In this document: positions 25,606 through 38,021 of the stretch, piece by piece
How positions within the stretch are numbered: the first letter of the stretch is position 1
Layout: each line of letters starts with the position of its first letter
DNA from: Trichopria drosophilae
Lineage: Eukaryota > Arthropoda > Insecta > Hymenoptera > Diapriidae
Direction of reading: 5' to 3'
Assembly: GCA_030407085.1 (NCBI GenBank)
Contig: CM059587.1
Coordinates: 23,471,001-23,535,000 of the forward strand
DNA length: 64,000 bases
Notes under the pieces: model-generated
Databases searched by the model: none
What the model saw: the letters and a program-made list of their open reading frames with translations, nothing else
Told to the model about the DNA's origin: nothing
Translations under genes and position numbers: made by a program

Positions 25606-28600
25606 ATCTGATCAAAAAATAAAACATGAAAAAGTTTGATTAAATGGGTCGAATATCGCTTGGATAGGTTATTTCTACATCATTTACAGGCTCAAAATTA
25701 GTAGGGAACAAAATGGAAGCTATTCCTGCGCTGGAGATATTCATATTTTAAGTGGATTAGGTTATTGGTCCGAATAAAGTAACAAGTTTGTGCATTATTA
25801 TTTCCTCAAGTTTTTAATATATGGTTAACATGATTAATTATGAATGTTATCCAACATGACTTTTAATAGCAGCTGCTAAATATTCATCACTATACTGATT
25901 TAAAGTGTACGGTTAATCACTGGAAGAAATAACTTTAACAAAAGGAATTAAAAATTTTAAAAAAGGAAAATCAAAGAGGAAGTTGCTAAAGTAATAAAAA
26001 AAATAAAATAATCTTAATGACGAAAGTGAAACCACTACGTCCCAGTAATTTCCGGGTAATACCAATGGTATATTTAATTTAAATTTACTGTAAGTAACAG
26101 AATATAACAATTTCGAGCAAAGTAACAACATTTATACATATTAGCCATTTTAACATAATAAGATTTAAAAACAAGATTTAAAAGCAATCTTTGGTACCAT
26201 GATCATGAAATTCAATTCTACAAATTATTTTCAGCCCGTAACAGAAAATTTTACATAATATGTGACCGAAAAATAATGTTCGTGATACAGAAGTAGCATT
26301 TTATGGCCTTTTCGGCGATTCGCACTTACGGATTGCTGTAGCGCGGTAAAATAAACTTATGCTGAAAAATAATACTTTATAGGAATATTTTTATCCGCTA
26401 GTCATTTTAAGTTGTTTTACAATCGAACAATATTTTTATTAATTAAATATTATCTATATTAATGAAAAATATTCTTGAATCGCAGTCTGACGTATCAAAA
26501 AAGGAAATTTCGGGTCCAGTGTAAAAATAAGCAGTGAAAACTGTTCTATATATCACTCATAAATAAGTTTTTAGATTACTAATTTCTTATCCGGTTTCAT
26601 ACATATTAACAGTAAAACTATTCATTTAGCATAAATTGATGTGTAGAAAACAGAGTATTATCTAATATATGCTTTAAAATAACATTAACCAGACAAAACA
26701 TAATGTAATATTTTTACATTAAATTAATATCAATTAACTTATTGATTGGTTGGGTTAACCCATCATAGAATGGAGACAAGATTTTATTTTAAAAACAAGA
26801 TGATCCTAGCTAAACAAATGATCAGTAGAAAGGGTGTTGAATACGTATCGAAAAACAAAACACAAAAAAAAACGCATGAACATAAGATTAGAAGCTTCGA
26901 ATCCCCCAGAAGTATATCATTCTTTATTTTTTAAAAATAAATTTCTGTTTATCGTAACGAGACTATATTTAAATCAAAATTCATGGAGTTATTCTCGTAA
27001 TATCATACATAGCGACTTTATGTGTTCCGTGTTTAATATAAATAGAAGCACATTTTCGCATTCATTCTCTATGTAACGAAAAGGTCCCAAATACCACAAA
27101 AGTATGTTTACATTCTTACTTTCTAAAATTAATTTACTTCTGCATTTATATTATTTTTCATTTTAAATCGAAACTTCCTATCAGTATTTATTTCTAACAT
27201 AAAACAAGTGATCGTTTCCATAAAAAATTGACACCATCTCACAAATTTAGCATATAATAACAAGGTAAATCTATAATAAAAAGGAAATTCTACGAAGAAT
27301 CTTTTGAAATATACCGCTCTAAACGATGATTTTCAGTGTTTGTTTTGAAAAACACAAACTGAATAAATTGCATACTAATTAATGCCCAAATTGCACGGTC
27401 TGCATGGTGTAACGTCTATGTCGTATAACAAAGCAAACAAAATTGATAAAATATTGAAAAGAATCTAGTCCACTATTTTCTAGAATGCTCTTTCGAATCC
27501 CTCAGTTAAAACTGTTAGCTAAAATACCAAAATTGTCCAGTACTAAATAAAATTGTAATATACTTTTTGAGCGATTGTTTTTTAACTTGACATTTTCCAT
27601 ACGAAGAAAGATACAAAAAGTGCATAAAATATTCGTACTTAAATAGCATTACATTTTATACCTTTTTACATACAATAACCAAACTGGTGGCTTATTTGGT
27701 GACATTTTTTGGCAATATTCCGAGTTTAATTGTTTGAGGATTTTATATTATTCAGAGATGAATTAAATATTGGTTAATGTTTATTTAGTTGCTGATTTCA
27801 AATTCTATATTTCAGTCTCGCTATTGGAATTTTTAAATAATTTATTTCAATTACATATTTAACCATTTTTAGATGAAAATTGAACAACTTGCATCGCAGC
27901 CAAAAACGAATGGTTGAAATGTACAACAGCAAAACTCCCTTTGTAATAAATATTTTTCAAATTTTCATTCGCGTTACTGAATTTTTGCTATTCCATTTCG
28001 AAATTGTAATCACGGATTCAGAATCAGCATTTGTCTCGTTGCTTTAACGTTAACATTATAGAAAACACTATTTTTTTTTTGTTCATTACATTTGTTTTAC
28101 GTATATTGTTTGGCAAAGACAATAAATTGTGTTTGCAGTTGTTTTTAAGCTGGCGTCTTGCATTTACTTGACTACCAAATCATGCTTTCGTTATCAGAAG
28201 GCTAAATATGTAAAAAACCTGTAATATAAATTTCTTTTAGGAGTGTTTGTTGACGGTACATAAAAAACTGATAATATAATGTTCTACGGCCCTAATGAAA
28301 AAGTAGCACTTCGTGAGGTCAATAATCTCGAGTAAACTCCGCAATATTGCCACAAAATATTTAATTGTATTGGATTTATTGGAGAAATAGCCGATCTCGA
28401 ACAGACTTATTATATATTCAGATTAATTGGCTACTTCCACATTTACGTATAAATTATAAACCATACATTATGATGGCAGATGTTTTTTTATTAACACGTC
28501 AATGTCGATAACTAAAGAGATATCTCCTTGACCAATTGGATGGAGTTTAAATTACAATATCATCATTTGATGTCAATATTATTATTAGCTCCATAATGTT

Positions 28601-28739
28601 CAACAGCAATTGATAAAGGAAGACATGAATTATCTTCAACTATAAAACAGATGTTAAACATGATGCGAATATATTAACTGCCATATGCAGTAAGCAATAA
28701 CAAGCAAGGTTAAGTACAGTTCCAAAGCATCAAATTTCA
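25606..28739. other. AT-rich intergenic DNA, no gene seen
   Basis: Short lysine/phenylalanine-rich ORFs only. No recognisable repeat arms or RNA genes. Confidence 0.4.
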
Positions 28740-29100
28740 CGCCGGGGAGTCGACGTGAGGTGTCAAATATGATATGATCATTCATCCGTCAACAATACAA
28801 ACTAGAATACAGACTAGCTGATAGTAAAATAAACTTTATCTAGCTACAGGAATTATGGCTATAAACAATAAATCGATTTGAAAGATAGTTATTCATGAAG
28901 TGCGTCCTTAATTCACTTGGCGGGACAGCAGAGTTGACGTCATTCGATGATGCTTTCTCGAGTCGGCTGACTAAGATCACCGAAGAGTCCTGTTATTCAC
29001 AGAGCAGAGGCTTGGTTGCCATTCGTCTTACGAGAGCAATAAAGGACGTTATAAAGACGATGGTAATGATAACATTAATAACTACTACATGTGTAACTCG
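28740..29100. other. GC-richer island
   Basis: Balanced-composition patch containing a 69-codon plus ORF (28895-29104) without recognisable similarity or exon signals. Possibly regulatory. Confidence 0.22.
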
Positions 29101-29379
29101 TTAAAATCGATACAACGTTAATTTTCGAAAGTGCTTCACAAAGGGAAGAATTATGTTTCGGGAAGAAATCAGTCAACTCCGTAAAAACGGTAATAAGCGG
29201 TAGGATTATCAATGGGGAAACAAGATTTATAGCCTGAATTCGCTTGTCACAATAAAGACCCTTAGGTGTGAAAATGGTAAGAGATAATTTAAAGAAATAA
29301 TTTAGTAGCAGTAGCATCCTGTAAAAATGTTATGCACTCACCAAATTTAAAGCAATCCCATTGGCCACAACGATGAAAA

Positions 29380-29900
29380 TGATAGAACTCTTAATATCGA
29401 TAAATTTCTACCATCTTGGAATCGCGCCGTACCCACTGTGTTACAAGGGAAATATGCAAGATTTGTAACCACCCGTTTGAATTGGAAAAGTACGCGAAAT
29501 GGTGGCGGGCACTGGTGCGAATAAATTCTCAAGATTCAGCGATATACGCGGCGATAATTTGCATTCATATTTTACCCGATCACATCGGTGTGTTTTTATG
29601 TTTAATGGGTCCAAAAACGAGAGATGCACGCGATGGTTTCCGACTCGCTTACCTTCGTCTTCGTCGATGAATTTAGCTTCGCGGTAAATTAGAAATGTTT
29701 GAAATACGTTGGTTTCGGTGAAATGCCATATCTGTACTTTATTACGCCCTTTCGTTCCGCTGTATGCAAATGCACTTGGACCTATAAATTCTGAGGAGAG
29801 CTTCGTAAATTCTCATTGCATTTAACTTTATTAAAAACGTAATGCGATCGTTTCGAGATCACGCATGTCACGACTTAATGACGTCATATGGGGGGTCGAG
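29380..29900. other. GC- and CpG-rich island with a POU octamer-like word
   Basis: Stop-poor in several frames on both strands because of raised GC. Contains TATGCAAATG near 29763, which includes the octamer ATGCAAAT bound by POU factors, and a GACGTCATATG word at 29880-29890. The plus ORF 29416-29670 has a CxxC pair but no complete zinc-finger pattern. Best treated as candidate cis-regulatory DNA. Confidence 0.3.
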
Positions 29901-30162
29901 ATTCATGGGTATGAATTTGTTGTTTTTATTATATTTTGTGTTTACTTCTTGAAGTTTACGTTACAAATAATCTTGATTATTAACTTTTGTGATTTTTGGC
30001 GTTAAGGAGTACTTATCACTGCATGATCTTCATCCTTTTCCAAATTTATTTGCTTTTATTTTACAAGACCGTACTCGCTTCACACAATTTCTTCTCGCTA
30101 ACCATTTCCATGTTTCATGATGAATCTTTATATGTTTTTAAACACTTAGGTCAACTATATAA

Positions 30163-31420
30163 TTGTATCCGATGCTTACTGTCATGATGATGTGCTTCAG
30201 TAGGGGAACGAAGAAAAAGTTACTGAAAACAAGAATTCTTTTTATACATACAAAGACAATTCATAGAATTTATTGCGATTTCTTACCTACATACTATGGA
30301 TTCTTTATGGCTGTAACAACGTATCGGAAGCAAAGCTGTCCGCAGAAGAATACTCTGCTGAGAGTAAATGTCCTGTACATTGCTCCATCTATGGAAACTT
30401 GGACTGTGTCCATGAGATATAAGTCCGTTATACATAAAATGAAGAGTGCGGATGCAGAACAAATGAATTATTGGTGTCCTCAGCTTTAGATTCAATGTTG
30501 ATATAAAAAAATGCCTCTCGTGAATTCCTGGTGGCAAAACATCACCCCTCCGTTCACCGCATTTCTGCAAGATATTTCTTATATCCGTTCGAAACGACTT
30601 TTAATTGAGTAATTCTTACAAAATTGCCATTATGTTTGCTACAAATTTAGATAGGGGATCTAGGAAATATGTTGCAGGACTTCCAGTTTATAGTGGATTC
30701 TGAACCACTCCTCGTTTTAGATATAAGGAAGACAACGGATGTCTTTTCAAATTAGTCCCTAATCAAACAGGGTATTATTATGGTAAGATTCCATGCTGGT
30801 AAAGTACTGCATCATGAGAATAAAGAAACGTTTTTCCTCCATGCTGGGAAATATAAAAGAGAACAAGCACAACCAACTATGCTGCCACCAAGCACATCAA
30901 TCGGAGTGTTGGATTTAGGCAGCTTATCTAATTATATATATTTATCGATTACGGGGGTGAGCAGATTTTATTTCCTTACAAAATTATTCCTCATAAATGA
31001 TTTTTCTCATAAATAATTTTCTTCCTCAGAACAATCACAGAGAATATGTCCGCCGAAATGATCAACTACACCTACTTCCAAGAACATTACTGACCTTAAT
31101 TGTTGAGTCGAAACTCGGTCGAAAATTATTATTGTTGATGCCAATTACAGGAAGAGTATTCTTGAGCTATTTTAGTATTTAGTGGAGTCAGCGGAGATGA
31201 CACATTGCGAATTAGAACTAAGAAGGATGGAACGTTTGACAACTTTGTCTCTCATCAAGTTTAATAAAAGTATCAAAAGAAACACCTATTCATTTTTTGC
31301 CGAAAATTATTAAGTTTGGAGAAAAAAAATTAGAAAATATGGGACCAACATTGGCATTATTCCAAACAAGTCAAAGGGTTGTAGTAACGCGGCTTCCAAA
31401 TGCATGATGTAAGACAATGA
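30163..31420 (+). pseudogene. Possible decayed or unidentified coding region
   Basis: Several plus-strand frames carry protein-like stretches. A two-exon reading can be drawn: ATG at 30780, donor GTGAGC at 30957, acceptor TTCTTCCTCAG ending 31029, phase 0, stop at 31182, giving 109 residues. The downstream segment to about 31400 has further protein-like runs in shifted frames (for example ELELRRMERL, then NIGIIPNKSKGC), as in a frameshifted relic. No family is recognised. It may be a fast-evolving gene, an old transposon or a chance reading. Confidence 0.2.
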
Positions 31421-32129
31421 GTGAAACTACACGGAAAAAAAGAAACAGTTTTACTATCTAAATAGAACGATCTGGCACAACTAAGGTTTTCAGTTGGTTT
31501 AACTATTTATGTACATTTTTTATGATTGTGATGCCTGTATGCTCCGCCCGATACCTCTCCGTTTTCAACTAAGATACTGTGCAACCGCGTAGTAAAAACC
31601 AAACCTGTGGTGTCGTGTTCATGGTACTTTATGGTTTTTATCATAAAAAGTTTTGCCAATTTTCATGATCTTTTTCTTAATCGTAGCGTAGCGTATCAAA
31701 ATACGTAACTACTCTGGTTCCACCAAAATCGGCATGGGGACGTTTTGAAAAGTAAACCCAAACTGGATGTAGTCGTGATTTACACATTCTAAGAACATGT
31801 GCTAACGTCACTAATATATACTAAAATATTCAGGAAACGGTTTTGAATCGTAAAAATAAAAAAAAATATCGAAAATCGCCGAAATACCTTCAACAGTTTT
31901 TTAAAAAACCTATCTTGTTTAGGCTCCCAACCCCCCAACCCCAATAGTGGAGGTGGGACACGAGGTTAATGAAAATCCTCAACGATATCATGGGTCAAGT
32001 TGGGGCTCCTGTGAAAGGTATTTTAGAGACAAATATAAAACACTAGTCATAGATGGCGCTGCGATTATTTTTCGTGGGATTATTCGATTTTTCAAATATT
32101 TAATCTAGTCACTGCGGATCCGATAAGGG
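31421..32129. other. Intergenic DNA with short repeat fragments
   Basis: The word ACTACACGGAAAAA at 31427-31440 recurs at 54995-55008, probably an end of a small dispersed element. The word AGATGGCGCTGCGATT near 32050 looks like another dispersed fragment. No gene. Confidence 0.3.
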
Positions 32130-32330
32130 CTAATAATCTTTTTATCAGACTATGATCAGACAACAGTTACGATTGCCTTGATTAGGTGCAGGTTGTAGTC
32201 ACCTGATGAGGGTCTGGTTCAGCGCGCCTGACTGCTACCTAATCAGGTTATAATCAGTCATTGATAGGAGACACTTTATCAGGCATACCTGATAACCTGA
32301 TCAATTTTCAGGCAGCTTAGACATATTTCT
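32130..32330. repeat. Cluster of CTGATNAGG half-sites and small palindromes
   Basis: Many copies of CCTGAT, ATCAGG and TGATTAGG in both orientations fall within 200 bases, including TATCAGGCATACCTGATA (perfect 7-base arms, 4-base spacer) near 32277-32294 and ACCTAATCAGGT. Non-coding. It directly precedes the TIR element at 32.36 kb. Confidence 0.45.
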
Positions 32331-32356
32331 GCTCGGGTAGTGTTTCTAGAAGAAAT

Positions 32357-32881
32357 AGACTAGGAGCTAGTGACAAAATATGTGAATGATAGATAAATTT
32401 ATGCAACTTAAATTTTTTTTTTTGAAAATGCAATATTTTTCTAATAACTTGGAATAATTAATTTATTAGAAAAATGTTGCATTTTCAAAAACACCAGAAG
32501 CACATATGCACGCTGTAATCGTATGCAAAGTTCTTTTTCGTGAGTTTCATAGCAATAAACAGAAGATAGCGAAATTGCCTACGCGAACTCATTGTTCGCC
32601 TTAGTCTTTTTTTTTTTTGCAATTTGAAATAATTTTTTAGCATTTCCCTGCACGCGAAAATCGTATGCAAATTAGTTCTTGTTGGTTTATTTTCGATAAA
32701 GTATAAGAATAAAATTTGGCATACTCTAACTAATCGTTCAAAAACACAAGTTTTTGTTACAAACAGTGGATTACGTTTACAACACCGCTGCACGCGACTG
32801 CGGATTAATTATCCGCTTAAAATTCTTTAAGTTGCATACATTTATCTATCATTCACATTTTTTGTCACTAGCTCCTAGTCT
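32357..32881. mobile_element. TIR transposon / foldback with internal repeats (525 bp)
   Basis: Terminal inverted repeats of about 58 bases (32357-32414 and 32824-32881) begin AGACTAGGAGCTAGTGACAA. A second inverted pair near 32424-32492 (GAAAATGCAATATTTTTCTA and its complement) and direct repeats of a TGCACGC...AATCGTATGCAAA unit (about 32507 and 32651) fill the interior. The minus ORF at 32485-32793 lies wholly inside and has no transposase signature. Confidence 0.7.
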
Positions 32882-34349
32882 AAAACAGAAATCTCAACTC
32901 TGGGACTAAAGTTTACTACAAAAAAAGAAGAGCCAAAATGAGATTCAAGACCTTAAACTTAAAACCTTTTAGAGATTACTATTTTAAGAAGTCCGAAGTA
33001 AAAGATCTTTAAGAGCTCGATTTGTGCTGTATCGGTGCTTTCAAATGGTAATTGATAGTAAATATTTTCTTATTCTTCCGCCAACACCATAAGCACACCC
33101 ATCACCTATTTTCCGAATATGTAAGCGATTTTACAGCATTATATTTACTAATAAACTTTGGAAATAGATGTCCCAGAAATCAATCGAGTCAAAGAATTCG
33201 TATATGTTTATTTACTGTTAATGCTTCGTCTGTTTATTTTCATGATTATGCTATGCGGCAGTCCGGTGCTTTATTGTTAGAAAAATTCAGATACAGAAAA
33301 GGGTGACGCTCTGTAAAATGTTTTGTTCTGTCTTGTGAATGTCTTTGTGTCGTCTTTCTTCCGACCTTATCCATCCGATAGTCGACCTGCGACAGCGGTC
33401 GTACCTAATCCTTTATCCTTATTATAATATTTATTTTCAATATGAAAGATATTTGTTGCTATAATATTATTTTGTTGCTATTAAATTCATTTGAATAGTG
33501 TAATTTATGCAATGTATTAATTATCGATAGATTTATTGCATTAATAACATTTTTACATTTATTCAACTTGTAATAAACTTAATTTACTGTTCTATTTTAA
33601 AAGGAGATATATAATTAAATGCTTTGTAGTCAAACTTTGATATTGAAAGTACTGATAATTTTGATATTATATGAAAGAAGTAATTCATTGAACCACTTTA
33701 ATGACCTTTCAAGCATCTGCGATACGCCATACTATTCTCGAGGTAAATTGAAGGTCAAAATTTCAAGTGTTCATATTTTTAAAAAGAAAAATGATTATAT
33801 AAATGTTGAGAACAGTCGTGACAAATATTAAAGAATAAATTGTTGATAATAATTTCCATCAAATACTTAATTCCCGTCGTGGTTTATATTCGATGGGCTA
33901 CATTCTTCATATTTATTGTAGTGTTGTTATGCTTTTGTAACCTCGGTTATATTGATGCGATTCTGGCGTATCAAAAACAAAATAAATTTTAAATTAACCA
34001 TTAATAAAAAGTTTTAAATATAGAAATTAATTTAGAAAGAATTTATAAGACAAAGGAAAAACAGGTAAAAAGTACGTTTAGTTATCATTCAGAACATTCT
34101 TAAAGATGTAATTTCTCTGTCAGCAAACTACACGGAGATGTTGCAGATCACATCTTCAACAGGATCATCTTCCTATTTTTTCTTTCTTTTCATCGCACAT
34201 CTCCTCCGTTACATTGAATAAAATTCCCATAAAAATGGGGGTCTTCAAAAGATACTGTTTTTTGGAAACAACACAACAATTATTTTACATGTATACGTTT
34301 AATCATTAGCTTTGGTTCCGATGAAGAATACATTATCCTGCTTAATTAT
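32882..34349. other. Intergenic DNA, partly extremely AT-rich
   Basis: A small GC-richer patch lies at 33360-33410 (ATAGTCGACCTGCGACAGCGG). The remainder, especially 33420-34060, is AT-rich low-complexity DNA. The 84- and 70-codon plus ORFs here have no family signature. Confidence 0.35.
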
Positions 34350-35350
34350 TTATGAATAAGATTGATTTTGCAAATAAAACATTGATGTTATCGATGCCTA
34401 CTTCCGACGAAACATTCATCAATAACATCCCCCATAGGCGAAAGCGAAATTCCGGGAGAAAAAAGATTCTGGATTTCGAACAAATTTATATACATTATAC
34501 GAAAACATCACCACCCGTCGCTTCTACGAATCATGCTTCGGTTTTTGACATCGTGAGGTCTCGCGATTTCACATCGTCGTGTCCAACAAATTACGGAACA
34601 TCATGCTCCGACTTTCTTTCGGATGCTGTACATGACGCAAAACTGTGATGCAGAAATTTAATGCGCTTCGAGTTACATCGCGGATGGAGAATATGATGGT
34701 GTTGCGTAATTATTAAATTTATGTCATTGTTAAATATATTTATTACGTCGGGTGATGATGGAGTACAAGTAAACGCGGAAGTTTTACGATCTTCCAGGAA
34801 CAATAGCATATAGGAATACTTACCCAGCACTGCTATGAGTTCGTAAATATTTCATCGCAATATCACAATCATTTTGAAACTCAAAGAAAATTCCCACAGC
34901 CGATAGTCCGGGATTTTGCCGTTTTATAAACATTTATGTAATTTTTGGGATTTGAAAACGTCATCTCGCCGTTCCATCTTCCATTTCGGCGAAAATAACG
35001 CGTAAAAATTGTTCGAAAGACTCGCGATAATAGTATAAATAAATTTCATAAGGTTTCTCGAAATCCTGGTGTATTTTCGCGAACAAATTTCCGCGTTATT
35101 CAACCACGCCAGGAATTCTTTTGCCGTGACAACAGTTTATTTTACCTCGTCGTGCGGCTTTAAACTCACTTTTGGGAAGTTTCAAGCACCCAATTACTGG
35201 AACCGAGTCTCCAGCTTCGTGATTCATTTGTTCGCAGCTGCATCTCGAAATTCTTTCCGGCATCAAGAGTATACGGGACACTCAAGGACGCCAAAGTCTT
35301 ACGTGACAAAAATCAGGGGTTCAAATTACTTGAATGTGATTAGCAAATTT
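34350..35350. other. GC-richer islands, possible conserved non-coding DNA
   Basis: Two patches (about 34400-34700 and 34880-35330) with CpG-rich words (ATTTCGGCGAAAATAACGCG, TTCGCGAACAAATTTCCGCG). ORFs of 95-98 codons occur on plus but show no domain, and a minus ORF overlaps in each. Candidate regulatory DNA. Confidence 0.28.
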
Positions 35351-35730
35351 CCCTGAAGTATTTTGAATGTATTCAACGCACGTTAAATTATTTCGACAAT
35401 TAAATAAATTAAATTAAAATCAACTATCTCAGTTATATGTCAAATGCTTCATCAAGATTATTAATTACTACTCGTTAAGTTTTATCACAGTTTTTACGAG
35501 AGTAGTCTTAAGCCTTACATAAAGTGAGAGCCGTGTACAGTACACGACTACACTGTTTCTGCTAATTTAGCAAAGTCTTATCACTAATAAATATTTTTAG
35601 AGGACGACACAACAAACATGATTTAATGACACAAAACAGATTTTCAAAATATAAAGTGAATTGGGTAAAAAAAATAATTATTCATATTTTGTCAGAATAG
35701 GTATTCACGTGCAACAATCTTGTCAGCAAT

Positions 35731-36252
35731 TTAGCCATCCAAAAATGAAACTCTTTTTTTCTGCGTTGGTTGGTATTGTAAAGCCTCCATGGCAAAATTT
35801 ATAATTTTAATTTTACTAACATCAAACTTTAAATCTAGCATTACTTGGTATTTATTATTAAGTAATTGAAGAAGCAACTTATGCATTATGCTATTTGGTC
35901 GCACATAATTTTTTGAATCTATAACGGCTCGTGCAAAGGCGCGACACCTGTTCGCTTTGAATTTCGGATAGTTTGGGTGATTACGAAATTCTTGATCAAA
36001 TCTTTCGTGATCAATTGCATTGACTAGAATATACACCAGTTCGTGTTTATCCTCAGAAATGGAAGACTCAAGTACATTTTTTTCTGCTTCTAGAAAAGCA
36101 ATTTGACGAACATGGTCAATATTAGGATTTTCATCCTTGATCAAACTTTCTTCAACCCACCAGGAGATGAAATCGAAATCGTTGAATTTAATCGAACTCG
36201 TCAAAAATTTGGTACTGACATCTTCCAATGCTATCTTAGAAATGTTTTCCAT
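35731..36252 (-). CDS. Intact 173-residue single-exon protein, family unknown
   Basis: ATG at 36252, stop at 35731. This is the best non-receptor host-like ORF in the window: long for such AT-rich DNA, with balanced charged composition. It reads as a soluble, largely helical protein with no signal peptide or membrane segment. Features visible are an acidic N-terminal third, a motif region NHPNYPKFKANRCRAFAR at about residues 91-108, a leucine-rich helix (MHKLLLQLLNN) near 123-133, and a lysine-rich C-terminus. A TATA-like TATTTATA lies about 60 bases upstream, consistent with a compact intronless gene. The flanks are AT-rich and hold no partner genes. I do not recognise it. It might be a lineage-restricted host gene, a retrocopy or a gene acquired from an invertebrate DNA virus; none of these can be shown from sequence alone. 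Confidence 0.5.
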   Translation of the reverse strand: MENISKIALEDVSTKFLTSSIKFNDFDFISWWVEESLIKDENPNIDHVRQIAFLEAEKNVLESSISEDKHELVYILVNAIDHERFDQEFRNHPNYPKFKANRCRAFARAVIDSKNYVRPNSIMHKLLLQLLNNKYQVMLDLKFDVSKIKIINFAMEALQYQPTQKKRVSFLDG

Positions 36253-36312
36253 TTTTCAAATTGGTTTTTGTCAGTTTCGAATTACTTGTTATTGATTGAC
36301 TATTTGTACGAG

Positions 36313-36320
36313 TATAAATA
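36313..36320 (-). promoter_or_regulatory. TATA-like box upstream of the 173-residue ORF
   Basis: Reads TATTTATA on the minus strand, about 60 bases before the ATG, a spacing that leaves roughly 30 bases of 5' UTR. TATA-like words are common in AT-rich DNA, so this is weak. Confidence 0.25.
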
Positions 36321-38021
36321 ATGAGTCAATTAATGTAAATATGGAAATTTAAGTAAATATACAAAATATAATATACAATAACAAATAAAATGTTCAAATT
36401 ATTTGATAAATGATTTATTTTTTATATATACCTCGGCGCAAGTTTCCATAAGTTAATATAACACGACATAGTCGATTCATATGTCAGGTTAGATAAGCAT
36501 CTGCTGGATATTAAACAAAACTATGACGAGTAGAATAAACAAAATCTGACTTAGAGTCGTCTCGGTCTAACCGATTGTTTACGCTTTCGATTTATTTTCG
36601 AAAATTTTATAAGTATTATATAGTGCGTTGAATTTTAGGATTTCATACATATTTATGTTTTTCGTATAATTTTAATTACTTTGTAAATAATACATACAGT
36701 TCTTAGTAATATCACATTAAAAATGTTTTGAATGATGCAAAATATTTTGTTTTAATAAATTAAATTTTTACGTAAGCATCTAACAACCGCCATGGACAAA
36801 TAATTTATTTTTATATGTATTTTACTTACTGATATAATTCGAAACGTTTTATGTGATTTATAACGAACTGTTAGGCGTAATCGAAATTAATGAATTTATT
36901 AATAAAAATTTAATATAAATATACTTATTTAAATGTTTAACATTTATTCATAAAATTGTGTTACGTATTCAATGATTCAAGTTTTACGAGTTAGAATTTC
37001 CTGTACTTACATAATTAATTAATGAATTTAATAATTAAATAAAGGAATATTAAGTTGAAATTGCATTTATTTTAATTGCAACCTAAATTTCCAATTGCAA
37101 AAGAAGGCCTTTTATTAAATAAATGAGTTACTTTTTAATTAAATATCATCATAATACAATAGAAAGCCGATTACTTCGGCTTGTATTTTGAATTTACTGT
37201 AATATCATTGGAAACACAAAAATAAATAATCAACCCAGATCTTGCACAACAAGGTAAGTTCTATAATAACAAACATAGGCTTTCTGATTTTAAATAAATA
37301 ATGCATTATGCTCTCAGATATAAATAATGTAAGCAAACTGAAGAAAATGGATTTAATGACAATGGAAATGTTTGAACACGATTATTTTATTTTTTTTCAA
37401 ATAACTGTTTGCCAGATTCCGAAAAATCACCAAGTAGAAGAAATGAAATTGTTTTTTTTTTAATTTCAATTTTGCAAAAAAGAAAACATTTTAGCATGTT
37501 TTGATTTTTAAAATTTGTTTAGAAAATCATTAGTGTTTTCCATCATTTATTGTGCAGTCTGTTGTTTTCATATTAATTTGTATAACATGAGACTAAACTT
37601 TATTCAGTTAAAATTGACGACCACCGCGGTGAATTTTAGGAAATTGGTCCAAACACAAACAAAATTAATTAAATTTTTTCTGTGAAAATGTCCTACTTAT
37701 TGATCCTTCAATTATCTTATTTCTTTATTCATGTTAAATTATATGTATTCACAAAGAAAAAAGTTTCATCGATCAAAAACGTAAAGACATTGCTTTTATT
37801 TTAATATTATCGATTAAATTCAAATCAATTTTACAGCAATAAACACATTTGTCTGTCATTATTATTGTCAACGAATTGACACAGTGGTTATATGTTAAAC
37901 TTAAAACAGCGAACATTATATTCCAACATATAAATAATATAGGGAAAAAAATAATTAAAGCTTCAAATTTATTTTAGTAAAAATCCTAAGAAACAAAAAT
38001 TAGTTTAGTTCAGCTGCAAAA
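36321..38021. other. Very AT-rich spacer, no gene seen
   Basis: Long runs of A/T with homopolymers. Nothing recognisable. Confidence 0.5.

Noticed and set aside
29416..29670. CKIC...PF segment reminiscent of zinc-binding domains such as those in splicing factor RBM22
   Set aside because: Only about ten residues are suggestive, the second cysteine pair is absent, and the region is open in several frames because of raised GC.
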